Below, piece after piece: positions 13,346-27,196 of a stretch of DNA of 64,000 nt. The position numbers and the translations under genes are program-made. The notes beneath the pieces are model-generated. The model made no database searches. It saw nothing but the letters and a program-made list of their open reading frames with translations, and was not told the origin of the DNA. Source of the stretch: Taeniopygia guttata. Lineage: Eukaryota; Chordata; Aves; Passeriformes; Estrildidae. Position 1 is the stretch's first letter. Each line of letters begins with the position of its first letter. The stretch is taken from contig NC_133032.1 in NCBI RefSeq assembly GCF_048771995.1, positions 25,507,501 through 25,571,500 of the forward strand, read 5' to 3'.

Positions 13346-16044
13346 TCACACAGTCTTTATGAATATCTGCAGCATTTGAAGTTAAGGGAATTTTTTCATA
13401 CTTTCTATTAAGCTGGCCTAGGTTACTACTTTAAAAATGTTAGAAAGCGATGGGCCAACATATAATTATTAAATTAATGCAAATCTGAACAGGAAGGGTT
13501 TTGCACAAACTTTCTGCTTTGACACAGAAGAGAGTTTTGTTGCAAAAAACAAAATGTTTTCCAGACAAACAAAATGTTTTAATATATTTTTCTGTAACAA
13601 GATAGTATTCTGTAACTTCAGAACAGAATCTGAGAGGCTGAAGGTTGCTGCTGCTGATGGCGGTTGTCACTGTGTAGTGAGTAGATGCTCCAAGTCTAGT
13701 TATCACAGAAAGCACACTGGGCTAGACAGCATCAGTTTGTGCTTCAGTTGGCAGAAAAGCTGTGCTGTCCCTGGGGAGCCTGATCCAAGGCAGAAGGAAA
13801 GTTTTTCCCTAGCTGAGCTCTTTCTGTAGAGGAAATGACATCTGCTTGCATTGTTTTATACCTGCTTTGAGAGTCTCTGCTGAATAGCTGTCTGCACTGG
13901 CATCCAAGGCTACCAACCCAACCTCACAAGCACTGCAATTTCCCTGTAATCCCTCCCATGTGAATTGAGGCACACTCTGAGTGAATCACTGGGAAGAAGG
14001 ATGGGAATTGTGTTGTTCTAGTGCAAGCACTTTAGGAGCGGATACCAAGTGAAGGGAATGACTCCTGCACTGATCATAACACAGTGTTCTAAAGTGCTGT
14101 CCCTTTGTCTCCCAGAGCAGACTTAAGGGAGTGCTTTGGTTTATTAAATGTCATTTATCCCTCACCTCTTTTAGTTCTTCTCTTCCTTCTAGTGCTGAGG
14201 AAAACACAAGTCCATACTGGACATTACTCGGTAGGTCACTTACTCAGCAGAAGTCCAGCAATGCCACTAAGAGACAGGAAACCAAATTCCAAATAGCAGA
14301 TAACTGCTCATAATGATAGACTTCAAACTATTCAAGCTTCAAATTGCAATTGCTATTTATAGCAACTTTAAATATGGGTGTCCACATTTAAAAGACAAGC
14401 CCAGATGTAGGGTAGATGTGAGATATTTCAGTGTATGATATTTCAATATATGATATTTCATATATCCTTGTTAGGATATATGAAGTTGTAAGGATGGCTG
14501 AAATGGATCCATAGGTTTGCTAGCTTGAACACTTTAAAAGTTTCAGTGTAAAGTCCAGAGTGTTTGTTTTAAAACGTGATATTCCCAGCGCTGTTACTGT
14601 ACTAGGTGGGGTGAAGTGTCATCCAACTTGTGTCATATTTGAAACTGTGGACATTTGAGGCTACTTAAGGAAAGAGCATTAAACAAGGTGTGAAGCAAAG
14701 GATGATATTTTTCCTAGTTACACCTCCAATTTAAAGACTCCCTGGGGCAGTATGCATTAGAAAGTGTTCTGGAAGGTGTCAAGATGGCACACTGGTGTGC
14801 CTAGGCTCATTTTGATCACTAGTTAGATAAATACAGTGTTAAAATTGAACTAGTGTTTGTCATCTCTTCTACCCTAACAATTTCTTTCAAATTTTATCTG
14901 ATAAATTGCATTCAATCTAGGAAATTCAGCCTGATAGTTAAACTGTAAAAATCTCAAGAATGAGAATGTTCAGCTAAGTGGCACACATAACCTAAACACA
15001 GTTCTTTGCCAATAGTACAGATAAATTATTATTTAAGTATTTAAATATGGTCTTAGTTTGAATTAGCTGCAAAAAAATGCAGCTTGTCTTTGGGAGATTC
15101 ATCCAGATGTTCTTTTTTATTGTTTCCATCACTATAGGGCAGAGTTAAGGCTGTTTGGATGGCCTCAGCTGTAATTATGCTATTGCAAGCAATTTATGAA
15201 ATGTTTACATGCATATAATACATTGTATATTAACTTCATTAACCCTAATGCATTTTGGATCAGGTCCAACATTGATGGGTTGCTGAATTTGTAAAATGCT
15301 TTGGGATACTTCAGATAAAAGGCACTGTGATGAAGTGGGAGTTAGTAATTACCATAAGCACGAGGAAGTGGTTATATTTGACTCTAGCCATTGACCCATA
15401 ACTCTTGGAAAGAAATTGAAAACGAAATGATAGAGACTGCAGAGAAGCATCCCATTGGAAAATCTATGCAATTTTCTAGTGTCTAATCTTGCTAGCTGGC
15501 TCTGAAGGCAGAGGGTGAGACATTTCTGTATGGCTGCAGTTAAGCAAAGTGCCGAGTGTTTCTTTTCCCAGCCTGCTCTTTGTGCTGATCTGCAGGCTCG
15601 CCTGCGGTATGGCACAGCCTCCAGAGCATCCACATGGCCAGCTGCAGTGCTCTAAAGATAATCCTATTCCACAGGGTCCTCTCAGCTGCCCTGACCATCC
15701 CTGTCCCTGTTCCTTGGCACGCGACACACGGTGCACGACACACAGACTTTGTGATCAGTCACCTTGTGCTGATCTCTCCTGGCCTTTACCTTTGTGGAAT
15801 TGCTCAGCTGAGTGTTGGCAAGGCTGCAGACTGACATGGCCAGGTACCCAGCAGAACAGGAATCTGCCGGGCTCCACATCTCATGAAATCTGGGCTTCGT
15901 CCCTTTGGCTACCAGCAGTGAAACTTGGTTAGCAAGAGGCAAGGAGAATATATCTGAGAATTTACAGCACAACGCATCTCACTGAGGCTGGGTTAGGAGG
16001 AATGAAGTGGTTTGGCTAAGTGTGTGCTTGTTGCAGCTCTCTCC
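13346..16044. other. Gene-free stretch between two CR1 tails
   Basis: Unique AT-rich sequence with one small repeat/hairpin cluster (14421-14484, listed separately). A frame at 15549-15932 encodes a cysteine-rich 127-residue reading, but it opens with GTG and has no in-frame ATG until 15609, so it is not called. No RNA gene or promoter was recognised. Confidence 0.55.
14421..14484. repeat. Three 15-bp direct repeats running into a 12-bp-arm hairpin
   Basis: Units at 14421-14435, 14436-14450 and 14451-14465 share the core GATATTTCA. The third overlaps an inverted repeat whose left arm is 14457-14468 (TTCATATATCCT) and right arm 14473-14484 (AGGATATATGAA), with loop TGTT. The composition is AT-rich, so slippage during replication is the simple explanation. 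Confidence 0.85.
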
Positions 16045-16353
16045 ACCTCATTCCAGTTTCCTCACAAGGGAAAGCAGAGGGGCAGGCACTGAGTTCTTCT
16101 CTGCAGTGACCAGTGACAGGACCCAGGGGAATGCCCTGGAATTGTGTCAGGAAGGTTTAGGCTGGATATTGGGAAGAGGTTCTTCACCCAGAGGGTGGTT
16201 GGGCACTGCAGGCTCCCCAGGGAAGTGCTCAGGGTCCCAACCTCGCCAGAGATCACAGAGCATTTGAACACCATTCTTGGGCAAGTGGTGGAATTTTGGA
16301 GCAGAACAAGGAGCTGGGCTTTGGTCCTTCCAACCCAGGATATTCTGTGATGT
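16045..16353 (+). mobile_element. CR1 LINE 3'-end fragment, plus orientation
   Basis: The order of blocks matches the 3' end of an avian CR1 subfamily: a GTGACCAGTGACAGGACCC block (about 16107-16125), GGCTGGATATTGGGAAGAGG followed by TTCTTCACCCAGAGGGTGG (about 16160-16199), GGGCACTGCAGGCTCCCCAG, and a final CAACCCAGGATATTCTGTGA (16331-16350). Relative to the family there is a deletion in the region that usually reads like TTGGACTCGATGATCC. The short open frames across it are translations of the untranslated tail, not genes. It is 5'-truncated and inactive. Confidence 0.88.
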
Positions 16354-16751
16354 CAGTGTAAGGAGGGTAAGCACATTCTGAGATAGGAAGGAAGAGAAAA
16401 CTTGCCTGTGTGGTTTGTTCAGTCAGCAACTATCAAGTAAATCTTGTCCTTTTCTTGAAATTCTTATTTGGGGGTTTAAGTCATCTTTTTTTGCTTTATG
16501 AACAGAAGATTGTTCAAGTCTTGTATGTTTATATAGAAAAGTCCACTGGAGGTGATCCCAATGCTAACTGTTTATCACTGAACATCACAATAGCATAGCC
16601 AAGAGCTCTCTGGACAGTAGGACAAACATGGAAACACTTACAGGGATTTACATGAAAAACTGTAAAGTAATCATTGTCTCTTCTATTGACAATGGATAAC
16701 GGTGAAAGGAACATGGGGAAGACAGCCTGACCTCCAAAGGCTTGAGGGGAA

Positions 16752-16795
16752 TTTCAAGTGTAAAGTGAAACATTTTCAAGTGTAAAGTGAAACAT
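16752..16795. repeat. 22-bp tandem duplication
   Basis: The block TTTCAAGTGTAAAGTGAAAC is present twice at a period of 22 bp, with essentially no differences between copies. The identity suggests a recent duplication by slippage or end joining. Confidence 0.9.
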
Positions 16796-19426
16796 GCTAC
16801 TAAAATCAGTCTATCTCTGCAAATTCTGAAAATAAGGTCCTGGGGAGAGCTTTAGTTTTCATCCCTCTTGAAAGAATCATGCTGCCTGTGGCTCAGGAGC
16901 ATGAATTCATCTGTCCTGCAGAGGGGTGTCCCTCTTCTGCCAAGTGGTGGTGGGTATCCTGTGGCTTGTAGATCAGCTGTAGTGCTGTGCAGGGGCCTGA
17001 AGGCATCACAGACAAAAGGGCTGAACTTCCTCTCCATTTTCTGGCATTTAATGACTTTCCCATTGTATCAGAAATATTATTTATTGTATTTCTTATATTA
17101 CTTGGTAAATATTTGTCATGGTGAGTAATCCGCATGTACATCATAGGAAAGGTCACAACAAATGTATGATTTGACAACAGAGTTATAAACCAACTCTTTC
17201 TTCTGCTGCCAGTTTTTGTGTACAAAAGCTACTTCTCACTGCTGCAGAGAGCACAGTGGAAGTCCCAGAAATGCAAATATTCTTAGTTAGAAGATGGATG
17301 TCAGTACCATCCCCATCATTTACAGGGCAGCTTTGTTTCTGGACAGAAAATGTCCTTGATGTATTTATAAACAAAATTAAAAAACTCTTCACAGCAAGGG
17401 GTTCAAACCCTCCTCTCCCAATGAGAAAGAAGTTAACTGTGCTGTGTGGAACTAGATATAATCTGCTTACAATGAGGGCATATTTTTGCCAGTAAAGCAA
17501 TTTATTTAGAAAACCAGACATATCAATCTAAGGTAATTACAAATTGCACTAGGAAAATTAAAGTAAGTACCTCAGAGGCACTTGTTGTGTAAGGAATTTT
17601 CAAATAGAAACATACTGGATGGAAAAATACAATATGTATTGTTTCTGTCCACAGTGTAGATTAGTTGCTGCATTAATATACACTAATGTACATTTATGCA
17701 CTCCTGCTAATCATATCCAGAGCACTTCTGAAGTAACTAGACTCCTGTTCCAGCTAGTCCTGTTGTACAAAGCACAGCACTAATCAAGCAAGTTATCTGT
17801 GCAATTAGGGAATAGAAATCACTGGGGACGTCATGTATTATGATCTGTCTGCTCTATTTTTAAGATCCTGAAATGCAAACAGATAATGAATTGTGTTAGG
17901 GGTAAATTTTTATTATTTTATCTTGAAATTAGTGTTAGACAGGCACCCAAATGGCACTTATCGTCAGAAATTGCTGCCTTCTTTCATCCCTTCCCCCTCC
18001 CACTCCCCATGCACGACATGCTGTTGAAGCACCTAACTCTCCTTCCTTGCCAGAAAGGCAAGAATGGGGCTACTGTTAGGTCCTGAACTATCCTAGAGGC
18101 AGATGCTTTTCTCTGCCTTGCAGCACAGGGAAGGGAGTGACAGAGGGGAGAAATCAGAGGGAGTCAGGGAAGCAAATACTCTGATCTGTGCAAAACACTC
18201 TGAAATGCCCCTTCTGACAGAGATTATCTCTGAGTCTGGGGGAGGAAGGAAGGGTGGCCTTGGGCTAGGCATCAGGAACCAAGAGTTTGCTCTTTTTGTT
18301 TGATTAATCAGGATATCTCTGGCAGCCTGAGCCTTGTCATTCCTTTTAGAGCTCCAAAACTGGTGTAGAATAAAGACTGAGATGGTGGTGGCCATCAGTG
18401 CAAAGGCCCACACCTTGGCTTGGATGGCTCAGGAGACTGACAGTGCCAAAATAACTAATTTTTAAGAAGTAGGAGTTGTCTTAGCACATGGGGAGCAATC
18501 ATCTCTTTCACAAGTTCATATTTTGGGTAGCGTATAGGCTTGAATTCCCAAAATTACTTATTGGGGCTTCTTCTGTGTTGCTATTTATATCCCCAGAAAA
18601 CTGTTGTCATAGAACCACATCTAAGTTATGTCATTTGGGAAGATGCAACACTACACTGGTTCTGGAAATCAGTAACCAAACATGATCCATGCATGTAGGG
18701 ACAGAGGAGATGTGGTCTGAACCAGGAAGAAAACTCACATAGTCAATATATTTTCAAGCAGAATTTACTTAATGGAGAAATTTAATCAAATATCCTTTGT
18801 TAAGTCTGTGTAAAGCTGTCACGGAAAGGTAGCAAACAAGATAGGAAATCTCGTACCAATGTCTTAGATGAAGATTAATGTACAAGCAGAGAAGGATCTG
18901 ACCCAAAATATTTGTAAATTCAGGCTTTCTTTGTGATATCACTTGTTTCCCATAAAATAATGTAAAATTCTACCAAGTGAAAGGTGACCCCTAGTAGCTT
19001 TTAATCTAAATGCTGGTATGAAGATGCAGAATGTACAGAGTGAACTATTCCATCCCTCTAGGCAGGGGTGGAAATTTCTAAATAGGAATAATTTTGAAGA
19101 TTGGATACATCCCACTTGTTTTTACAGGTTAAAAAATAACCTAAATACATTTGAAGGCACTTTATTTTTTTCTGAATTAGTTGCTTATCTCCAGGTGACA
19201 CAAGCCAAGCACGTGTGATGTCTTTCTTGAGGGATGAAGGATTGGTGTCAGTGTGCCATAAATAGAGCTCTCAAAGAGCCAGGCCTAGGCACTCTGAGTA
19301 ACGGGCAGTTGTGAGAGGGTGCAGAGGTGGATGTGGACAGCAGGAATTCATCCCCAGTTAGCTCAGAGAGAAAACCCTCCTTGCACATGGGCATTGAGCC
19401 GTGCATCCCAGGGGTGCCTGCTGCCA

Positions 19427-19455
19427 GGTAATCCGTCGATTGAAGACGGATTGCT
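19427..19455. other. Short CpG-containing hairpin
   Basis: The arms AATCCGTC (19430-19437) and GACGGATT (19445-19452) are perfectly complementary around a 7-nt GATTGAA loop. A G-C pair and two G-T wobbles extend the stem to 11 pairs as RNA. It carries CpG sites in a CpG-poor neighbourhood. Function unknown. Confidence 0.5.
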
Positions 19456-20550
19456 GCAGGAGAGAGAAGCTCTCAGTCAAAATATGGTTCTCTTGCAGCA
19501 GCTGGAGCTGAGCAAATTTATTAACTGCCAAAAAAGTAGTTTGTCGCCCTGATTCTTAAGATTTTCTAAAGCCTTCTGTGTTTACATTCTGTTAGAAAAC
19601 TTTCTCACACTATTTTGTATAAACAACAAATTGTTTTGCATTCTTTCATAGGGGTGGAGAAACTTAATGTACTAGTGGTTTGTCCAATGTCTTTGGAGAG
19701 GTGGCCCATTCACTCCCCAATCCACTGTCACCTTTGAAAACGTATAAAAGTTAGAGTCAGAAAATAAACTCTTCTTCTTTACCTTGCAAATAGCAGTAGC
19801 TCACATTGTACTTTCACGTGTCCTATAGCGACAGTAGTTGGCATGTTTGATCATCCCCTTCCACTCTTTCTTCAGCTTCCTCAATATGTGGGTATTTAGA
19901 TATTTTGTTTTTTCAGGGTGTTTGAATAAAGCAGGTTTGTTTTTTACAGGCTTTCAGCAGCAGATAAATCAATAGTTGTAGTCCTGAGGGGCAAGGGGGT
20001 GACACTGCCAGCCAGCCACAGGGTTTTAGCAATAGCCCATGGAAATCATCTGTTGAGAAAGGTAAAACACATTCAGGCTGCAGAGAAAGGGAAAATTGAG
20101 CAAAGAAACTAAACTGAGCAAAGTTAGTGGAAACCAAAAAGGAGTAAGGGCTGCAGATGTTGGGCAGATAGAACAAGACAAACCATGCTGTCTGTTCAGT
20201 GCTTCTTTCTCTCCATATTTCTTGTGTCGCTGATCTTTGGAATTTTATGGGAGGTTTGCATTCATTTTCTTAGAAGTTTACTTTCAAAATGAAAATCCTG
20301 GGATTTGTTCAAGTGAAAGGAAATAAATTTATTAATGCATTTGCAATATTGTGGTGGTTTTGCTATTGGGGTGCTATAATTTATAACTGGTTGCTTTTCT
20401 TGGTATCTCTTCATTGTTCAAAGTTAACTAAATGGAAAATTCAAATTGCAAATATTAATCTGAATTACAGATGTTTTGAAAAGAGAAGAGACTTTCACTT
20501 TCCACCTACAGACAGTATAAGAGGAGTATCTTGTTTTGGAGAGTGGGAAA

Positions 20551-20690
20551 TTAAAAAAAAAACAACAACAACAAAAAAAAAACAGAAACAAAAAAAAAAA
20601 ACCACAAAACCAAAGCAACAAAATAAAGCAAAAGCAAACATACCAAAGCCAACTGAACCCCCAAAAATTAAACCCACACCCTCCAGAGGG
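20551..20690. repeat. A-rich tract with C almost as the only second base
   Basis: About 140 bp of A-rich sequence with many AAC, AAAC and CAAAG words and very few T or G. A 135-residue open frame (ATG at 20289) runs through it and ends in a lysine/threonine/proline-rich tail, which is simply the translation of the tract. It may be a degenerated A-tail of a retroposon, but no body of an element is recognisable beside it. Confidence 0.75.
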
Positions 20691-23600
20691 TTTTAGGATG
20701 GTGCCTGAGGCCCTGGCTCAGTGAAGTGCTGCACAGCTGCTTGGTTTCCAGGAGTGGTGCCTCTTTCAGCTCAAGGACTTAGAGCACTGATCAGGCAACT
20801 TGCTCTTTGGAGACAAGATTAGCTTCAGCTGATCATATCTGTAGCAGCTTCTGTCTCCTTCAGAGCTTTCTCCCCTCCCTTGAACAGAGAACAAAAAGAA
20901 TGTGCTTTTATACCCCTGTGGAAAATGGATTTGGGCTTCTCTGGACATGTTACCCTGCTGTTTGTATAGGACCTGCTTGCAGATGGAGTAATCACCAGTG
21001 CCTTTGTGTATGCTGTTGTAGTCATCAGTGTCAGAAGGTCACGCTCCTTTCTCTTAATTTAAAAAAGGGGTGAGGAGTTTTTAATAACTCGGTTTTAAAA
21101 AAAATTACTTTATGAAACATCTACCATTCAGTGGTGCTTTGTTATACAATTCAGTATGCCCCTATAAAACTCAGTGCCAAAGCAAAAAACGGGATGAAAA
21201 AATCCTTTCAGTCCAGAAGCACAGCTGGGCTGCAGCTCTGGTGCCTTGCAGAGAATCTGAGCTCTCTGGAATACACACTTGAATTGTTACCTAGTCCCAA
21301 ATACATGCCTTGGATGTGGGCCTCAACCTCCATGGGATGGCATCAGCTTGGTCATTTTGGGTGAGAACATGGTGCCATCTGAGTGCTTGTCTGGGCAGCA
21401 CCTGCTCTGTCAAGGGGATCATGTCAATTCCAGCTGGATTTTGGTGACTCCAGTGTCCCAGTTCTCTGTCACAACATCAGGGCATATCCAGGTCCTCTGA
21501 GTCTTATTTTTTGTTAATAGAATAACTTCTCTTCACCTTTAATCTTCTTCCCACATCCTCTTCCTCCAGTTACCAGGTGAAAAGCCAAGGCTAATGAAGC
21601 ATCCTTTTCCATGCTGGGCCCTCACTGGTGTCTGTAGGTTGTGGTTTTAATGGGCAGGGTGACAGAGAATAGAGGCCAGGGGTGGGGTTCAGTGCCCAAG
21701 TTTGCCCCAGGATCACTATCAGTGTACTGCTAGTTTAAAAAAATATCTAACAAAGGGGCTTTTTTTTTTTTTTAGTAGCTGACAGCAACCTATTTTTGCC
21801 AAAAAAAATATCAGTTCAGGCAATGGAGTCAGATGAAGAAAATGGAAGTTTACAGGTGCCATGGCTAAGTAAGTGCATTTCTTTCCACCTGAATCCAAGC
21901 AATGTGAATCCCCATGATCAGAGCCATGAAATATAATTGTGGCTAATGCTCATACAACAGCTTGGATGCAGAAGGACAGCAATTTTAAAGTTTTGAGACA
22001 CTTGAATATGTGACTTTTGTCCCTATAGTTGCTGAAGTTGTCTGTCTTATTTCTTGGATCCTCCCTGTACAACACTTCTGAACAAGCGTCAGAGGATTTG
22101 CAAGGCAATACAAAATGACATTGGAGATACCAGCCCTAAACAAAGACAGGTGAATGTATGATAGACACAAAAAGGTCAAATTCTGCACTGACATTTACCA
22201 ATATGTCTCTGTAGGTCTTGATATTTTTTTTCTATTATCCCCATGCTTACATTTTATATTCATGTTGACTAGATTCTGTAGTTCTCACCTCCAAGCACAC
22301 CTCTTATTTTAACCACCTCTTTCTACCTGTTCTCCTGTATTTGCACCCATATCTTAAAATAATTGCTATGTATGTAATTCTATGTAATTTATATGAAGTT
22401 ATTTTACTTGTTTTACTGAAAGGAAAACCATAGAAGCAAAAGTAGGTAGTCTTGCCTTCTGTTATGGCCCTTTGTGGATAACATGAATTTTAAAGAGATT
22501 CTGCCCCATTTTCTCATGGTAGCTAGAGAAAACAAAGATATTAGCTGCAAAATAACCAGAAGACCAAACTTATCCTTAAATGAAGAATTTGTGAAGGCCA
22601 GACAATAGTTGGTCTGAATCCTGAACTTTGCTCTTTGGATTTGTGAATGCATCAGTAACTTAGATTTCTCATTACTGCCTGCAGATCATGGGATATGACA
22701 GCTTTGAGGGTCTCCAAGTCCACTGTGGTATCATACTAACTGTAATTTAAAAGGTGGTGTTTGAAGAACTTAAAGACGACAAAGTTAAGGTCTAATTTGT
22801 TTGGAAATGCTGAAGTTCTTTGTGCCCCCTCAGTTCAACATCCTTGTTCATGCTCTAAAATACACTGTTTCAAGTACTTGATAATTTATATCAATGTGCC
22901 ACTTCTCTTTCTTTCTGAATTTGAGTACCTGCCATGAGTTATAAAAGGATCTTGCAAAATATAAGGGATTTTTTAAACTGTGCTGTGTAAGATTGTGCAG
23001 GGGCACTCACCTTGCCAAAGCTTCCTCGGTGATGGGCAATTGCTTAACAGGATCTTTTGTGCAGGCAGTGTGTTGGAAACATTACTGTCACCTCTTGGAT
23101 CTTCCCTTAAGTTAAATCAGAAGGACCATTAAAATGTAGTATCTAAAAAATGGTGTGAACTTCTTGTGAAGTTCCATGTGAAACAACTTTAGTTAAAGGT
23201 ATTTCTGAGCTTTCTTTCTTCTATTGTAAGCCCTAAGCCCTTATCCTCAACTAGAACATGATTGCAAATTAAATGTATTCATAAATGCTGCAAGACAGGA
23301 CAATGCAAGACAAGACAATGAAGTCAGAATAATCCTGTGGTAGTTGCACCACTCATAGCAAGAAACTCAAATTTTCCTTGCTTCCTTTTCTACCCTTTTG
23401 TACATTAGTTGATTCATCAGCAAAAATCTGGGTCACATGGGGTTGGTGTTCATGGGGTTTTTAAAAACATTCCAGAGTTAGCAGAGCCACAGAAACGTGA
23501 AGCATTCTTATTGTAGTAATATTGCTAATCATAAAATGATGTGTGATGAAGTGCAAATTAAGTAGTAAAACAAAACAACTGAGTGAATAAAAAGATCATT

Positions 23601-26600
23601 AAACTGAACAAAAGGTGATATTAGGAGCATAAAACTGCTGAGAAACAAGTTTCTATCAGAGTAACAAATAGGTTCTCTAATCTGAGATCTGTATCTCTCA
23701 GTTTGTACTCAAAAAGCACTTCCTCTCTTTTAAGGGAAACGGGTCTTTAGGTACTCAGAATGCAGGAGCAAGTTTCCCTTCTTGTCAGTCTGCATGAGCA
23801 GAACATGATTGGGAAAGAGATTACAAAGAAATAAAAGGATATTTGAAGTGTCAGTGATGACAAAGTATGATCCAATTCTGCTGCTGGTCTTTTTAAGTAG
23901 AGTGGTAAAACTGCATTTTTATGCAAAGTGACTTTCCCCTTTTGGTTCATCTCCCTTTTTAAAGTGCATATGGAGAATAACTCGTTCCACTGCTGCTGCC
24001 TTCTTTCACGGGTGAGTTTTGATCAGAACTAAGCTTTTGATGTCAGGTACCGTTTATTCTATTTCATTGGAAACAGTTACGTGATCTCAGTCAAAGAGCA
24101 AGTGCTTTGCTCATCCTCCATCTGCAGCCTCCTTTTAGGATTAGCCCTGGGCGCTCACCAGTCACATCTCTGAACTGCTGCATCCCAACACGCTTTTGTT
24201 TCACCTGTGAATTGTGCAAGTGCAAACCTTTGTGTACCTAGAGCACTTCTGTAGTTTTGTCTGCTACTTCAGTGGATTCTTTGTGCTGTTCCCACGTTGC
24301 CTATATTTTTTTTTCTTTTTTTGTACAATGCAGCTTGCTTCACTTGCAATGTGGTGCAGGTCGTGTGTGTTTGCTGCTGAATGAGAGAGACAACTTTTCT
24401 CTAATTTTAGTTTTCCATGACTCCATGTCATTCTTAAATAGGACTCTGTTTGGTATGACACAGTGTTTATTGTAAAAGGAAGAATAGGACAGGTAACGTT
24501 TTTTAAAATTAGAAATAACCAAGTGTAGTATAGAAAAGAAAAAAAACCGCAAGTTTGTTTAGGTACTTCAGTGAAACCAGCAGTAGACTTTCCCACTGAT
24601 AACATATCAAATGTAAAAGTTGTGAACCTGTATATTAGAGGAAAAACTGTATTTTAGATTTTAGGTCACTAAAGAATATTTTTGGCAAGGGCTAGATCTG
24701 CAATCAAAAGGTACTATAGTCTTGGTGAGGGAAACAGAATTACAAACCTCAAGTAGCTGAGCCTAACTGCAAACCAGATGCTACAGCCCACTTCTGATCT
24801 AAGCACTGAGCCAACATCCACACTGGGAATGGAAATAGTTTTCAGGAGAGGAATGAGGTTCATCCATTCTCTCTGAATAAATACAGTTGTCTTTGATTTT
24901 CTCCCTCATTGTCCTTGTCCTGTGAACTTATATATATGAGGGACAGACTTTTTCTGTGTGTAGAGAAGAAGGGCTTATTGCTGGCTTCTCTAAATTGGAA
25001 GCTTCTGTCTGTAACAATTTCACCAACAATGGGGATGTTTATTGAGTGGAAACTCACGAGAGGTTGGGCATTTCAATTAGAGAACATCACTCCTTGCCAG
25101 AGCCTACCATGGCAGATGTCTCATTTTCTAATACAGTACTGAATTCTTCCTGACATTTAAATTTTCATCATGGCAATGCTGTTCTGCAGATATGGAGGCA
25201 AAGTAAATTAATCTGTGCTTTAAGGGGAGGAGAAAGGGTTTGAGTCTTTGTGCATGTGTGTCTGAAGAATATGGTGTGACAAATAGCAAAACTCTTGATG
25301 GCTTTGTTACGGCTGTTGTTTGTTTTTTAAGTAGTAGAAAAGTACTTCAGAAAAGTATTCTGAAGACATATGGAATTGCAAAACAGTCTAAGAAATGAGA
25401 AGTATCTGATGGGATATGTGATGAAAAGCAGGTGTACTGTGTGGGAGGGCAATGGAATAGCCTCCAGGACTTTATTTGTAAGAATGTCCTTTATCTCAGT
25501 CTTCCTCCAGCAGACGTGTGGCCAAACTGGCTTTTCAAAAGTGGATCAAAGAATGCTACTGATACATTCTTCTCATCTCCCATTTATCCTTCCATGTCTG
25601 TCATACAACCCATTTATTCTAGGCTCCAAGGAAAGTGGAGAAATTAAATTTTCTGCCAACTTGATTTCAATGCCATCTTCCTTTGTTTCAGATTAATTGG
25701 TGCACAGTGTGATGTTCTTAAATGAGCTTTCATCTAACGCAGTGGAAGTGATGGAGAGGCAGGGGGATACCTGACAGTAACAGTACAGCTGCTCCTTTAT
25801 AGGCATCCTGTGGCTTTTCAGATGTGACTTGGGGCCTTCAGATTCTCTTCAGTAAATCACTGATGGTCCCAAGCCCAAAGAATTTCAGTGGATGTAGGCA
25901 CAGAAACATCATAGTGCTTCATACTAAAATTTGCCCAAGGCATCAGAAAGAAAAACTTGCCCAGTGCCACTTGGGTTCCCTGTGCGCCTTTAAGGCTATT
26001 TCTCTTGTCATGGGAATGCTGAGATGGATGATCTTGCAAATGACTTGAGATCTGGGTTGTTCTTTCCTGAAGCTATTCAAACACCCTCCTAAATTTTCCC
26101 ACTCAGATAATTTCTTTAATTGAAGCATGTTAGAAAGGAATTGACTTCTGTTTACTTGAAGGGGAAGAGGAGCAGCCATTAGTTGGACATTTCCCTCAAA
26201 AAGGGAACAGTCTCTTTTTCAAAAATCACAGTTAAAGCAGCCTTGCTTTTATTAGATTTTTTTGGCAAAAGCTCAGTTACCCTGTCTCTAGGAGGAACAA
26301 TGACAACAAGAGAGGGTGGAGAAAGGGGAAAGTAATGATGAGAGAACAGCTAGAAATTAGGGCTCACAGAAATGTGGGATATCAGGCTCGTCCAGGTCTG
26401 CCTTTGGACCCATCTCTGTTCTCACTGAAATCGGTGGCATGGTTCCCACTTCCTGCAAAGGCATGGGAAGGAATGCTGAGCCCACAGTGCTGAGTGTTTT
26501 CTTAGGATACATGTTTTGGAGATGAAGAGAAATGGAAAATCATCAAGCGCTCTGTCAGCAATTGCATAATTGGCTGTTTGCTGCAGTGTGATAGTTGCAG

Positions 26601-27190
26601 ATAAGAGCACGGGGCCTCAGCTCCCTGTAGGTCCACCACCCCTGCCCTTCTGCACACCTCTTGGTAAAGTTGTGGGACAGACTTCCCAAGTCAGATGTGC
26701 TAAAAGAGACAGAACAACTGGAATCGTTTATATTCGTGGATTTTATGAATGATATATTGGAAAGAGAATTAAATACCAACAGGAGTCCAAGTGTGAAGCC
26801 TGCATTGTTTCTGTTCCAAGCTCACAGATGGATAATTCACTATGCAAGAGATTTTCATGACCAACATTTCAAGCAATCCTGTTTGCCTTGGACCAGCTTC
26901 TTTTAAAAAGAGAAAAAAAAAAATCTTAATTTTTTGTATCTGGAAGTTTTGATTTCTTTTGGATAGAGTGTAAAGAAAGGAAGCAAAGAAAAAAACTGCC
27001 TGAGGAATTTTTCCCCCACTCCTTAAGTGACTGAGAGAACACAGGAGCCTTTGTTAAATTCAGTTAAACTGGAAAGTGGCAAGTAAAGGTTGGATGGCAA
27101 TGAGTCTTTCATAAATGTGTGCTATGCTACGAAAGTCAGCGCCACAAGATTTCATTCCAGCTAGATATTTAATAAAAACCATGAAAGTGG
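20691..27190. other. Gene-free AT-rich stretch
   Basis: No exon, RNA gene, promoter or identifiable transposon recognised. It contains a T-tract of 14 at 21760-21773. Open frames on both strands are at chance density, and several start at non-ATG codons. Confidence 0.55.
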
Positions 27191-27196
27191 TTGAAG

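Larger units (their letters stand above)
16354..20550. other. Gene-free AT-rich stretch
   Basis: No exon, RNA gene or named repeat recognised. It contains a 22-bp tandem duplication (16752-16795) and a small CpG-containing hairpin (19427-19455), both listed separately. Open frames up to about 110 codons occur on both strands without similarity to any family I know. Confidence 0.55.

Noticed and set aside
15549..15932. 127-residue cysteine-rich frame with a signal-peptide-like beginning
   Set aside because: The apparent first residue is a GTG; the hydrophobic leader lies upstream of the first in-frame ATG (15609), so a eukaryotic secreted protein cannot start there, and no splice acceptor supports an exon.
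16144..16350. Open frames on both strands near 16.1-16.4 kb
   Set aside because: They lie in the untranslated 3' tail of the CR1 element.
20289..20696. 135-residue ATG-initiated frame with a hydrophobic segment and a Lys-rich tail
   Set aside because: The tail is the translation of the A-rich tract, the rest resembles no family, and AT-rich codon content is what non-coding DNA gives.
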